Shown here: piece after piece, positions 8,099 to 16,369 of the stretch | Numbering within the stretch: the stretch's first letter is position 1 | Layout: each line of letters starts with the position of its first letter | DNA from: PALSA-1006 sp036171275 | Lineage (GTDB): Bacteria; Pseudomonadota; Gammaproteobacteria; Burkholderiales; Gallionellaceae | Direction of reading: 5' to 3' | Length of the DNA: 24,497 bases | Assembly (NCBI GenBank): GCA_036171275.1 | Contig: JAVHQT010000006.1 | Coordinates: 1-24,497, forward strand | Program-made: the position numbers and the translations under genes | The notes under the pieces: generated by a model | What the model was told of the DNA's origin: nothing | Databases searched by the model: none | What the model saw: only the letters and a program-made list of their open reading frames with translations

Positions 8099-9198
8099 AG
8101 CGTTCCAATCGTTTTAAATAACATATCCCACTGCCCCAAGATATTATCCAAGGTAAAACGTTCTATAACTGATGTACGAGCTCTACTACCGAGTGACAGC
8201 CTCAATTCATCATTCAACATCAATCTCTCCAGAGCACGTCTCATTGCCTGCGAATCATTTAGTGGCACTAATAACGCGACCTGCCCATCCAAACTTATCT
8301 CACGAGGGCCGCTTGGGCAGTCAAAAGCAACGCATGGCAAACCAACTGCCATTGCCTCTAGCAGAACATTTGGAAATCCTTCGAACTTGGATGTCAAAAC
8401 AAATACATCCGCCTTGACCAACTCTTCACCAATAGCATCAGTACGGCCTGGCAATTCGACACGCCCGTCGAGGCCAAGATCGGATATTTGTTGTTGCAAA
8501 ACAGGGCGCATCGTTCCATCACCAACAATGCGAAGAAACCAGTTTTTGTGTTGTATCGCAAGACAGGCAAAAAGATTTATAAGCATATCAAATTGTTTTC
8601 CCTGATCAAATCTGCCTATCGCCAGTAGACGCCTACCTCCCTTCTCGTTTGCTCGATGTTGCATATCCAAAATTGATTGGGAAATAGGGTTGGCCATCAC
8701 ATTTAGCTGCCTCAAATACCATTTTCCTGATTGATATTTTGATGCTACCGCTTGTGTTTGTACCACCACCGCATCAGCGAAAGGATAAGTTAGTCTTCTT
8801 GCCAGTCTGAGCCACAACGAAGCAGGAAATATGAACGGATCGGTGCGTTCGCAAACAACTGTAGGAATACCTAAGCCCGCAGAAGCAAGAATAACAGCCA
8901 CATTGACATTAGATAAAAATGAAACGATGACGTCAGGACGCTCTGCAGAAATAAACTTGCGTAAGGCTTCCAATCTTGCCAACTGATTACCCAACGAACG
9001 CTTACGACTCGACACCAAGTCGGCCAAATATAAAAGGTTAATGTTTGGAGATAATTCGTAAAAACATTCTCCCCTCTCTGAGAATGTTGGCACAAGCGTA
9101 ACATGATCGCCGCGTTCAGCCCAAGCATTGCATAGTGTTGTCGCCACACGTTCAGCACCACCGGGCCCAAGAGAGCTAACCAAAAAATGAATTTTCAT
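8095..9198 (-). CDS. GT4 glycosyltransferase, PglH-like
   Basis: A 367-residue GT-B enzyme. It begins with FLVSSLGPGGAERVA (5-19), has LLAIGRFDQGKQFDML (191-206) and the EX7E motif E273-E281 (EGFPNVLLE), followed by a GPREI segment. This pattern matches the PglH/WbpY-like GT4 branch that adds HexNAc residues. It is a clear paralogue of the product of 11294-12406 (same SSL..GGAERV start, EGFPN motif and CD/GPR..I tail), so the repeat unit may contain two similar linkages. The start ATG lies five bases after the membrane-protein gene ends. There is no visible ribosome site, so it may depend on coupling. Confidence 0.85.
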   Translation of the reverse strand: MKIHFLVSSLGPGGAERVATTLCNAWAERGDHVTLVPTFSERGECFYELSPNINLLYLADLVSSRKRSLGNQLARLEALRKFISAERPDVIVSFLSNVNVAVILASAGLGIPTVVCERTDPFIFPASLWLRLARRLTYPFADAVVVQTQAVASKYQSGKWYLRQLNVMANPISQSILDMQHRANEKGGRRLLAIGRFDQGKQFDMLINLFACLAIQHKNWFLRIVGDGTMRPVLQQQISDLGLDGRVELPGRTDAIGEELVKADVFVLTSKFEGFPNVLLEAMAVGLPCVAFDCPSGPREISLDGQVALLVPLNDSQAMRRALERLMLNDELRLSLGSRARTSVIERFTLDNILGQWDMLFKTIGTL

Positions 9199-9203
9199 AA
9201 AAA

Positions 9204-10370
9204 TCAGGATGTAATTACATTGCTTGGCTTATAAAATCGATGGGCAGGAAACATCCATACCAAATAATATTTAATCCCCATAAATTGGCACACAGCCAAT
9301 GCAAAATCTATCTGAACTCTATGCCGTGGCCCCTGTAACTCGCCATAGATTGAATACAACGCCATAAAACCAACGACGTAAAGCAGAAAAAACTTGCAAA
9401 AGCGAGAATTGTTTTTTCCAACTTGAATGATACCGTATGTTGCAAATGGTATTAACAGCCAGTGCAATGCCGCTGGAAAATCAAGAAAACTGTAATTTAA
9501 CTCGGTATTAAATGGAATTGGAGTAAGCAGCATGCGTATGAACCCAAAAACTGGATTAACTAAATCTTTTTGCACATCTGATAAAACAAATTGAATCAGG
9601 TTTCCAACCATCGCATCCATAGCGGCAAATAAAATAGCTGAACCAACGACAAACCAATAAAGACTTCGAATACTATTTACATTCCTTAAATGATTTACTA
9701 CTAATAAACCGGCAAAAATTGCAGGCACATAAAATCGCAGAAAAAAAAGTATAAAGACAACAGGGAGAGCAACTGAAAAAGCAACCACCGCGCGCCCTCG
9801 AAAAAATTCAGACACAGAAAACAACAGCAGCACATGTAATAGCAAAACTAATGTATCTTTGCCGTTCATCACATTGGACCAAGCCAAAATATCGGGATGG
9901 AACAATAAAAACATAAAAAATATTTTCTTCCATTGCCCTACAAATCCAAATTCTCTAGCGCCAATAATCGCGCCAAACCACGCAATCAGGATAGTAAGAA
10001 GAATGTTCATTGCAACGGGTGCGTAGTAGCCAATAGCAAAGATACGAAACGCAAATAAGTTATATAGATAGTAAACGATATGCTCACCACCACCCGTCAT
10101 AAAAACAAAATCCAAATTTTCTGAAAGATTAAATAAGCCTATTCCTTCATTCATCATTTCGATAGCGCCATTCAGATAAGACCAGTCATCCAGAAAGGTG
10201 AATGTTCCATTAAAAAAAACACCAAAATATATCAGGAATATGCCAGATTTTACAAATGCTGCCGATATAGAAGTAGCTACAGAGCTAGTTATATAATAGG
10301 TAACCCAGAGCGTGGCGATAAATATTAGCACTCCAGGTAATAAAAGTAATTCCATGTCAAATGGGTGCAT
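9204..10370 (-). CDS. Polytopic membrane protein, candidate O-antigen/capsule polymerase (Wzy)
   Basis: A 388-residue, highly hydrophobic protein with about ten predicted membrane segments, starting at residues 8-30. Hydrophilic loops include DDWSYLNGAIEMMNEG, FHPDILAWSNVMNGKD (a P..W....KD pattern seen in EpsG/Wzy-like proteins) and the C-terminal ELQGPRHRVQID, rich in arginine. Wzy polymerases are recognised by topology and context rather than sequence. This is the only polytopic protein here apart from the flippase, so the call rests mainly on exclusion. The DNA is clearly more AT-rich than its neighbours, as is usual for wzy genes. The ATG at 10370 lacks a good ribosome site; a second ATG lies at 10355. 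A PMT/GT39-like transferase is an alternative. Confidence 0.65.
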   Translation of the reverse strand: MHPFDMELLLLPGVLIFIATLWVTYYITSSVATSISAAFVKSGIFLIYFGVFFNGTFTFLDDWSYLNGAIEMMNEGIGLFNLSENLDFVFMTGGGEHIVYYLYNLFAFRIFAIGYYAPVAMNILLTILIAWFGAIIGAREFGFVGQWKKIFFMFLLFHPDILAWSNVMNGKDTLVLLLHVLLLFSVSEFFRGRAVVAFSVALPVVFILFFLRFYVPAIFAGLLVVNHLRNVNSIRSLYWFVVGSAILFAAMDAMVGNLIQFVLSDVQKDLVNPVFGFIRMLLTPIPFNTELNYSFLDFPAALHWLLIPFATYGIIQVGKNNSRFCKFFLLYVVGFMALYSIYGELQGPRHRVQIDFALAVCQFMGIKYYLVWMFPAHRFYKPSNVITS

Positions 10371-10441
10371 ATAATTACCGATACCAACATCTAAAGAAAT
10401 TCATCGAACACTACACGTTTATATCTCAAGAAACGATTTAG

Positions 10442-10477
10442 AAAAAATCTAGACTGCTTGTCATTTAGCAAGACAGT
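10442..10477 (-). terminator. Possible intrinsic terminator or attenuator after a methyltransferase gene
   Basis: On the minus strand, ACTG-T-CTTG pairs with CAAG-CAGT around an eight-base loop. This gives eight base pairs with one bulged T. After the five bases CTAGA comes a run of six T. The loop contains the TGA stop of the methyltransferase gene. The stem is only moderately stable. It precedes the widest clearly non-coding gap of the middle region (10371-10460), in front of the AT-rich membrane-protein gene. It may lower downstream expression rather than end the transcript. Confidence 0.35.
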
Positions 10478-11294
10478 TTCGAATAAATACAAACTCGTTA
10501 CACCCCAATCCGCCCGCACAGGTTTTAAGCCGCGCCAATGAAAAGCCCTTTTTATGAAAGAAATCAAAAATTTCTTCTGGCTTAGCCACTTCAAAAGGAT
10601 AACCGCCAATCCAATCTACAATATCGTGCCACGCGGACATTCCCCGCTGTTGTTTATATTCACGCCACGATTTAGTTGGCGTGCCTTTCATTGTGTCGCG
10701 AATAAAGGTAAGGGTGAATTGTCGAACGAGCGTGTAGATGGCCAACGGAAAACGAAGATATATATGTTTATTGTAAAGTTGCTTAAGGGTTTTCCAACGT
10801 TTACTAGCGCCGCCTTGGTCATTGTAAATTGCGATAAATAACCTGCCGTCTTCTGCCACCAACGGCTCAACGTTGCCTAGTGCAGGCCACATGGAGCCTG
10901 TGTGATGCAATACCCCCCAACTGTAGACAATATCAAACTTGCCCAGTTTATTCAGGTAGGCCTGATCCAGTACCGAACCTTCCTCCACAGTCCAGTCCGC
11001 ATCATCTGAAAAATAGCGCCGCTTCAATTCTCTAGTGCATGCGACAGATTTTGGATCAAAGTCAAATGAATAGACTTTCGCTCCTAATCTGCGAGCGGCT
11101 AAACTAAACAGCCCCGATCCACTACCAGCATCGAGAAATGTTTTTCCTGTTAACTCAGTTAGCCCAATCATCTCTCGAAGCGATCTCTCAGCTTGATGAA
11201 TGCGCTCATCGTCCAATGTTTGGAGAAAATTCGTCCAGTTGGCCCCAAATTCAAATCGCTCACCCGATAATACTTCTGTTGCATGCCCAGCCAT
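10461..11294 (-). CDS. Class I SAM-dependent methyltransferase
   Basis: A 277-residue protein. Motif I is FLDAGSGSGLFSLAA (53-67), the acidic end of beta-2 is SFDFDP (76-81), and the post-motif stretch DIVYSWGVLHHTG follows. This is the UbiG/UbiE-like fold used for small-molecule and sugar methylation. In this setting it could methylate a sugar of the repeat unit or cap the chain; the substrate is not shown. The ATG at 11294 shares one base with the stop of the preceding glycosyltransferase (TAATG) and has a GAGGGG ribosome site inside that gene's end, so the two are coupled. It is unrelated in detail to the methyltransferase at 15169-15918. Confidence 0.8.
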   Translation of the reverse strand: MAGHATEVLSGERFEFGANWTNFLQTLDDERIHQAERSLREMIGLTELTGKTFLDAGSGSGLFSLAARRLGAKVYSFDFDPKSVACTRELKRRYFSDDADWTVEEGSVLDQAYLNKLGKFDIVYSWGVLHHTGSMWPALGNVEPLVAEDGRLFIAIYNDQGGASKRWKTLKQLYNKHIYLRFPLAIYTLVRQFTLTFIRDTMKGTPTKSWREYKQQRGMSAWHDIVDWIGGYPFEVAKPEEIFDFFHKKGFSLARLKTCAGGLGCNEFVFIRNCLAK

Positions 11295-12406
11295 TATTTA
11301 CCCCCCTCAAATATTACTTCCCAATTGTTCGCAATCTGTTCAATAGCGAACCTCACTCTTACATCCATTGCCTGCTCTGCCAACTTCCGCCGTAGAGCAT
11401 CGTCGCCCATCAACTGCCCCAGCGCCTCGGTCAAACCAGCCACATCTCCAGGCGACACCAGCAGCCCATCCAAACCATGACGGATGATGTCGCGCGGGCC
11501 CGTGTCGCAATCGAAACTCACCACGGGAACCCCATACGCCATCGCCTCAACTAAGGCATTAGGGAACCCTTCAAAGCGAGAACTCAACACATATAGGTCG
11601 GCTCGACTGTACCACTCTCCCACATTTCCCGCCCTGCCCGGCAGCAAAATTCGGTTAGCCATGCCAACCTCTAACACCTGCGCCTCTAAAACTGAACGCA
11701 TAGCCCCCTCACCGAGAATAACCAAATCCCAATCAGGATAACGTGAGGCGAGAGCGCAAAAACAATCTACCAGCAATCCGAACTGTTTCTCTCCAGACAA
11801 ACGCCCTACAGCCAAGAGCAATTTTCTCCCCGATCCGCATACATTCTCGACATCAACACCCGGCAACTGATTGGTCAATGGCCAGTTAGCGGAATTTGGG
11901 ATAGCAAACACGCGCGGCGCTTTAGTATGAGACTTGAGCCATTCAGCCCCCCTGTCTGTTTGTGCAACCACAGCATATAAATGACCATAACTATGAAGGC
12001 GCAACCACTCCCACAGGGCGCCAAGCGGATGTTGCGGAGGATATGTTCGTTCTGAACCAACAGTTCGAATCTGATGAAGCCCCCACGAGGCAAAAGCCAA
12101 CAATACATTCGCTCGCTCCATCATTCCCAGGGCTACATCAGGTTGAATCTGACGCAACACTCGCCGCAATGCTAACACGCGACGAAGATTCTGCATTAGT
12201 CCAATGAACACATTCCCGCTCTCACCTTTCATTTCCAAAGCGAGGCGTTTGACCGCCGGGTTCAATGCGTAAAAATCATCGTGTTGCGGTGCCAACGTGA
12301 CGATAGTGACCTCCCAGCCCTTCTCAGCCCAATGGTTAGCAAGATTGACAGTGACGCGCTCTGCGCCACCTCCGCGCAGGGAAGAAATGAAAAAGAGAAG
12401 TTTCAT
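11294..12406 (-). CDS. GT4 glycosyltransferase, PglH-like (paralogue of the 8095-9198 product)
   Basis: A 370-residue GT-B transferase. Key parts are FFISSLRGGGAERVTV (5-20), LLAVGRLSGEKQFGLL (197-212) and the EX7E motif E279-E287 (EGFPNALVE), with CDTGPRDIIRHG after it. These are the same landmarks as in the 8095-9198 product, so the two genes are related by duplication or by recruitment from the same branch. The ATG at 12406 shares one base with the preceding stop (TGATG). A TTG at 12409 is an alternative start with a better spaced GAGGG. It probably adds a HexNAc-type residue at the inner membrane. Confidence 0.85.
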   Translation of the reverse strand: MKLLFFISSLRGGGAERVTVNLANHWAEKGWEVTIVTLAPQHDDFYALNPAVKRLALEMKGESGNVFIGLMQNLRRVLALRRVLRQIQPDVALGMMERANVLLAFASWGLHQIRTVGSERTYPPQHPLGALWEWLRLHSYGHLYAVVAQTDRGAEWLKSHTKAPRVFAIPNSANWPLTNQLPGVDVENVCGSGRKLLLAVGRLSGEKQFGLLVDCFCALASRYPDWDLVILGEGAMRSVLEAQVLEVGMANRILLPGRAGNVGEWYSRADLYVLSSRFEGFPNALVEAMAYGVPVVSFDCDTGPRDIIRHGLDGLLVSPGDVAGLTEALGQLMGDDALRRKLAEQAMDVRVRFAIEQIANNWEVIFEGGK

Positions 12407-13632
12407 CAAGTCAGCTTGCCCTCAAGATGTTTAATAATCTGCCTTGAGGTATCAACGGAATTAATATGTTTCAGTATGTAAGCTCTTGAATTGACACCAA
12501 TTGATCTACGTAACTCTGGATTATCTACCAAAACCTCAAGCCATTTAACAACATCATCAACACAATTTGCCTGACATATCGGGAGCGGCTGACCAACTAA
12601 CTTCGTAAATACTTCTGGGCGACCATTTCCAATTACCGGCCGACCAGTCAACATCGCATCCATACCCCCGCTCACAAAGTGATTACCCAGTTGATCAAAA
12701 ACGATATCGGACATTTCATAGAAATGAAGAATTTCCTGAAACGTCATTTCCTTGTGCCAAGATATTAAATGAGATATCGACAAATCATCAATCAGAGCCT
12801 TAGTTTCTTCAAGTTGAGCCCCTTTCTCAATCAATATTACCTTTATGGGTACACCTGTTTTTTTGTAGTATTCCGCAATACCCTTCAACATTATGTCGTT
12901 TCGCTTATTTTCGGCGCTTGTATATCCCTTCGGCAATGGTTCCTTCCATAAGAAGCGAGCCAAATTGAATACCACCACATCCGCTCCCGTGCGATTAGAT
13001 GCCGGACAATAATTAACAAGTTCCGTAACCATTCCTCTAATTTGCAATCGATAGAAGCTCTTGCCTCGCATAATTTGGGTTATCAGCATGTCCCCTACAA
13101 GAGAAACACCTTCAGGATAATAATTGACTAAGCTGGCGCGACGAATGCCGCGCCTGTGAAACCAAACTTCCAATAACCTTATTGGTACCTTGAGTAAATC
13201 AATGAAGCGGCTACTGAGAAAAAGTGATGAAATTACATTATTGTAATCAGCCATTACATCAATATCCGCCCCTGAAAACAGACTAACAACTTGAATATGA
13301 TCACTCTCTTTAAAATGGTTCGCAAGCTTATGCCAAGTTCCATTGAGGACAACCGCATCGTAATCTCCAGCTTTTAAATGGCTGATCAATTTAGCCAATG
13401 AACCACTTGGAAATATAAACTCCATATCTCGTTTTGGCGTATCAATTTCCTTTATCCAATCTTCATATGGATATGAAATATAACTAAATCTAAATTCCGG
13501 TCGATGAAGTTTTTCAGTTCTTGTATTGGAAATAAAAAAAACAACCTCGTGACCTAACCGCTTTATTTCTTGTGCATAGCTAAATGGCATGCAATTAACA
13601 TTACCCACAAATGCAATTCTGAACTTTTTCAC
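12406..13632 (-). CDS. Divergent glycosyltransferase-like protein
   Basis: A 408-residue protein with a GT-B outline: N-terminal FRIAFVGNVNCMPFSYAQEIKRLGH (split here by family knowledge into the beta-1/alpha-1 unit), NLARFLWKEPLP near the hinge, and a donor-domain stretch VSGGMDAMLTGRPVIGNGRPE. The canonical EX7E motif is absent; the glycine-rich VSGG segment takes its place. The DNA is more AT-rich than its neighbours, which suggests a separate origin. The start is GTG at 13632, three bases after the flippase stop, with GAGG nearby. It is probably a sugar transferase of this locus. Donor and acceptor cannot be read from sequence. Confidence 0.65.
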   Translation of the reverse strand: MKKFRIAFVGNVNCMPFSYAQEIKRLGHEVVFFISNTRTEKLHRPEFRFSYISYPYEDWIKEIDTPKRDMEFIFPSGSLAKLISHLKAGDYDAVVLNGTWHKLANHFKESDHIQVVSLFSGADIDVMADYNNVISSLFLSSRFIDLLKVPIRLLEVWFHRRGIRRASLVNYYPEGVSLVGDMLITQIMRGKSFYRLQIRGMVTELVNYCPASNRTGADVVVFNLARFLWKEPLPKGYTSAENKRNDIMLKGIAEYYKKTGVPIKVILIEKGAQLEETKALIDDLSISHLISWHKEMTFQEILHFYEMSDIVFDQLGNHFVSGGMDAMLTGRPVIGNGRPEVFTKLVGQPLPICQANCVDDVVKWLEVLVDNPELRRSIGVNSRAYILKHINSVDTSRQIIKHLEGKLT

Positions 13633-13635
13633 GCC

Positions 13636-15153
13636 CTATCTACCTCGAATTTGTAAGCACAATTTCAGCCAGCCATTCACTCTCGTTCGAATTTCTGATG
13701 AAGCCACGATGCCAATCAATAACACAAACACTCCTGTCACCATTATTTCTGCAAGTAGCAAGCCTCTGTGGTCGTTCAATGGCAACAGGATGCTCAAGCC
13801 ATATCCGACAATACCCACTGGTACGAAAATCATCAAAACATCCTGTCCGTACCATTTAAAATTCAAACCCGGCTCAAATTTATTATGCACTAATGGCAAC
13901 CATGCGACAAAAGAAAGTAAATTCATACCCAGCCACACATAGCCCGCCCCTACACCGCCATATTGGCTCGCTGCCCAAATAATGGAGGGGATGAGTAGCG
14001 CCACAAACACCGCATTGCCGATTAAATGTATGCGTAAATCGCCTTTGGCATATTGCAAATAATAGGGAAAACCCGCCACAACCAAAATGCCATTACCGAG
14101 GGCATATAGACTCAAAACAGATGCAGCTTGTTTCGCCAATGCGTGGTCTCCCGTCCATGCCCACAACAATGGCTCGGCATAAAAAGCGATAGTGACAGCA
14201 ACAGAGCCTGCCAACACAACCACCAGTTGTGTGGCTTGGCGATACACACGAATCAACCCTGCGTGATCGCCTTCAGCTTCCAACTTAGTCATTCGCGGCA
14301 AAATTGCACCGCTAATGGGGCCGCTGATGATCATGATCCCGCCCGCCACTAAGACTGCTAAAGTAAAGTAACCGTACTCTGCTAACGGCAATATTTTTGA
14401 CAAAACCAGTTTGTCTGTCTGCGTAACCAGCACCCACACTGACGAAGTAAATGCGACCGTCAATGAAAATTTAAGCAATGGTTTTAGTGGAGTCCATGCC
14501 CACGGCAATTGTTGACCTTTAGGCACATCAGGCATTAGACGATAGGCATGTATCAGCAAAACCGCAAACTCAATCAAAGCTACAACAAGCTGGAATTCAA
14601 AAAAAATCGTTGGCGTAGATCCAACAAACATCAATATGGGAATTATCGCCACAAATCGAACTGTTGCTACTATCGAATTATAAGTCCCCAACCACACAAA
14701 CCGCTCTGAGCCAGTAATCACGCCACGATAAAGCCCTTCCATCCACCTCAATGCAATGACGATAGACATCAACTTAAGCGATGTTTCAACCTCAACAATC
14801 GGCAACTGTGACGCTTGTAGCCAGTCGTGAGCGATATAGCCTGAAGCAGCAAATAAACCCACCCCGCCCACCAAGGCTACCAATAAAAAAACACCTTCTA
14901 ACGCCCGCACCAAACGCCTAAAACTTAAAGCATCGGTCGCACCTCCCTGAAAACGTGCCGTTTCTCGTGCCATCGTGGGGGTCAGCCCCATGTCTAATAG
15001 CGCGAACCATGCTTGCAACATCGCAAAAAAGCCCACCAAACCATAAGCCTCAGCGCCCATATATTTAATATACAAAGGCACCATGACAATTCCGATCAGC
15101 GTGACATAAAACTGACTGACGTAGTTAGCAAGAATATTGCGCTTGAGTGACAT
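13636..15153 (-). CDS. wzx: Oligosaccharide flippase (Wzx-like, PST/MOP superfamily)
   Basis: A 505-residue protein with 12-14 predicted membrane segments. The N-terminus (KRNILANYVSQFY, PLYIKYMGAEAYGLVGFF, LLDMGLTPTMARETAR) is typical of polysaccharide-transport flippases. It should move the undecaprenyl-linked repeat unit across the inner membrane for the polymerase. The length fits the family (about 400-510 residues). The start ATG is 15 bases downstream of the methyltransferase stop, and the gap holds a short perfect palindrome. With the Wzy candidate it identifies this as a Wzx/Wzy-dependent locus rather than an ABC-transporter one. Confidence 0.9.
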   Translation of the reverse strand: MSLKRNILANYVSQFYVTLIGIVMVPLYIKYMGAEAYGLVGFFAMLQAWFALLDMGLTPTMARETARFQGGATDALSFRRLVRALEGVFLLVALVGGVGLFAASGYIAHDWLQASQLPIVEVETSLKLMSIVIALRWMEGLYRGVITGSERFVWLGTYNSIVATVRFVAIIPILMFVGSTPTIFFEFQLVVALIEFAVLLIHAYRLMPDVPKGQQLPWAWTPLKPLLKFSLTVAFTSSVWVLVTQTDKLVLSKILPLAEYGYFTLAVLVAGGIMIISGPISGAILPRMTKLEAEGDHAGLIRVYRQATQLVVVLAGSVAVTIAFYAEPLLWAWTGDHALAKQAASVLSLYALGNGILVVAGFPYYLQYAKGDLRIHLIGNAVFVALLIPSIIWAASQYGGVGAGYVWLGMNLLSFVAWLPLVHNKFEPGLNFKWYGQDVLMIFVPVGIVGYGLSILLPLNDHRGLLLAEIMVTGVFVLLIGIVASSEIRTRVNGWLKLCLQIRGR

Positions 15154-15157
15154 TAGA

Positions 15158-15171
15158 TAAGGCGCGCCTTA
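15158..15171. repeat. 14-base perfect palindrome before the flippase start
   Basis: TAAGGCGCGCCTTA is its own reverse complement. It includes the methyltransferase stop codon and ends four bases before the flippase ATG. As RNA it could fold over the ribosome-binding region of the flippase gene and make its translation depend on upstream translation. It could also be chance. Confidence 0.4.
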
Positions 15172-15918
15172 CTTTCCATCGCCACGTTCACACATCAAGA
15201 AAATGCTCGAACACAAATCTGGGTAATGCTGCCCCAACTTGTAACAGCCTTCTAAATATTCTTTAGAAATAATGTCCGTCTGCAACAGGCGATCCCACTG
15301 AAAGTTCGCCAGTGCTTTGAAGAATATCCCCGAGCGGTGAACCACCTTCAGACCCGCAACAACCGCATCCCGTTCTAACGTGTCCAATGTGTAAGTGCAA
15401 CGATGTCCATGCTCAGCTTCCGCAGGGGTGACAGCTGCGTTATGCGTGATAAGTCCCATCTTGACAGCGATTTGTCGCGAAGGCGCATTAGCATTCGGAC
15501 ACACCAAAAAAAATCGCCCGCCTTCTGCCAGCCACTCGTCGTTGATACGTTTAAGCACTTGCACAGGATCATTCAAATGTTCCAGTACATGGGTCAACAC
15601 AATGTTGTCATAGCGTTTGGGTAAGGTTGCATTTTCAAACAATGAATTGACGAACGTTACTTTATCACCTAGTTTCTTCTTTGCTTCTTCGATAGCGACA
15701 TCCGATGCTTCAACACAGGTGACGTCATCAGAAAATGGTAAAAACCTTTTGGTGAAGTCCCCCTTGAAGCTGCCAAGCTCAAGCAGACTGCCCTTATTGA
15801 AAAATGGCTCGAATGATTTGATCATGTAGGGGTGCATCACATCAAAGTCAAATCCATAGGCATACTTGTGATCGTCTGTATCCTTTATTTCCACATTGTA
15901 GTCACGCTTGCTATTCAT
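15169..15918 (-). CDS. Class I SAM-dependent methyltransferase
   Basis: A 249-residue protein. Motif I is LLELGSFKGDF (45-55), CVEASDVAIEEAK holds the acidic SAM-ribose contact, and NIVLTHVLEHLNDPVQVL (105-122) is the Methyltransf_11/23-like segment. Its likely role is methylation of a sugar or of its acyl substituent in the polysaccharide. I chose the ATG at 15918, eight bases inside the end of the GNAT gene, with a weak GGGA-type ribosome site. A GTG at 15930 lacks any ribosome site. It is coupled to the acetyltransferase, which suggests that the two act on the same sugar. Confidence 0.8.
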   Translation of the reverse strand: MNSKRDYNVEIKDTDDHKYAYGFDFDVMHPYMIKSFEPFFNKGSLLELGSFKGDFTKRFLPFSDDVTCVEASDVAIEEAKKKLGDKVTFVNSLFENATLPKRYDNIVLTHVLEHLNDPVQVLKRINDEWLAEGGRFFLVCPNANAPSRQIAVKMGLITHNAAVTPAEAEHGHRCTYTLDTLERDAVVAGLKVVHRSGIFFKALANFQWDRLLQTDIISKEYLEGCYKLGQHYPDLCSSIFLMCERGDGK

Positions 15919-16369
15919 TTTCTTTCCCACTTTTCAAATATAAATTCATAGTAATAAATGGCGGGTTTGCCTTATTAAAAACAAAGCCACTTTTTTCATA
16001 CAGCTTGATAGCGGGCAGATTGTCACTCGCCACCTCCAAGCTTATTTGCCTCACCCCCAAGTCTTGCGCATGTTTAACACAATGCTTCATCAAGTTTGCG
16101 GCGATGCCTTTACCTGTCCATTCCCGTAGCACGTTGACGCTGGTTACAAAGGCAAGGCGTGCCTCAGTGTCATTACAATAGGCCGCCACCAATCCAATTA
16201 GGCTGCCATCTGACCATGCTTCAAAGCGCATCGCTTTGCAGGCAATCTTTTTTGCATAGCCAGATATTTCGACCCGACTATGCAGGGGCGGCACGAAATC
16301 AGCGCTACCTCTTCTTAGACATTTGGCAATTTCAGCTTCGGTCGCCTTGTTTAACTGGTACTCAATCAT
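15911..16369 (-). CDS. GNAT-family N-acyltransferase
   Basis: A 152-residue protein. The acetyl-CoA pyrophosphate loop is seen in SVNVLREWTGKGIAANLM (77-94; R-x-x-G-x-G/A), with the C-terminal LEVASDNLPAIKLYEKSGF (111-129) typical of GNAT enzymes. The gene sits in the modification block with a VioA-like sugar aminotransferase. A natural job is therefore acylation of the 4-amino group of dTDP-Qui4N or of the finished sugar; this is inference. The start ATG overlaps the stop of the propeller gene upstream (ATGA). Length is normal for a stand-alone GNAT domain. Confidence 0.8.
   Translation of the reverse strand: MIEYQLNKATEAEIAKCLRRGSADFVPPLHSRVEISGYAKKIACKAMRFEAWSDGSLIGLVAAYCNDTEARLAFVTSVNVLREWTGKGIAANLMKHCVKHAQDLGVRQISLEVASDNLPAIKLYEKSGFVFNKANPPFITMNLYLKSGKENE

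Noticed and set aside
7997..8605. 202-codon plus-strand ORF
   Set aside because: It is antisense to two well-recognised GT4 genes, and its translation shows no domain pattern.
10391..10609. 72-codon minus-strand ORF in the gap after the methyltransferase
   Set aside because: Most of it overlaps the methyltransferase in another frame; the part in the gap (10391-10460) shows no motif or ribosome site.
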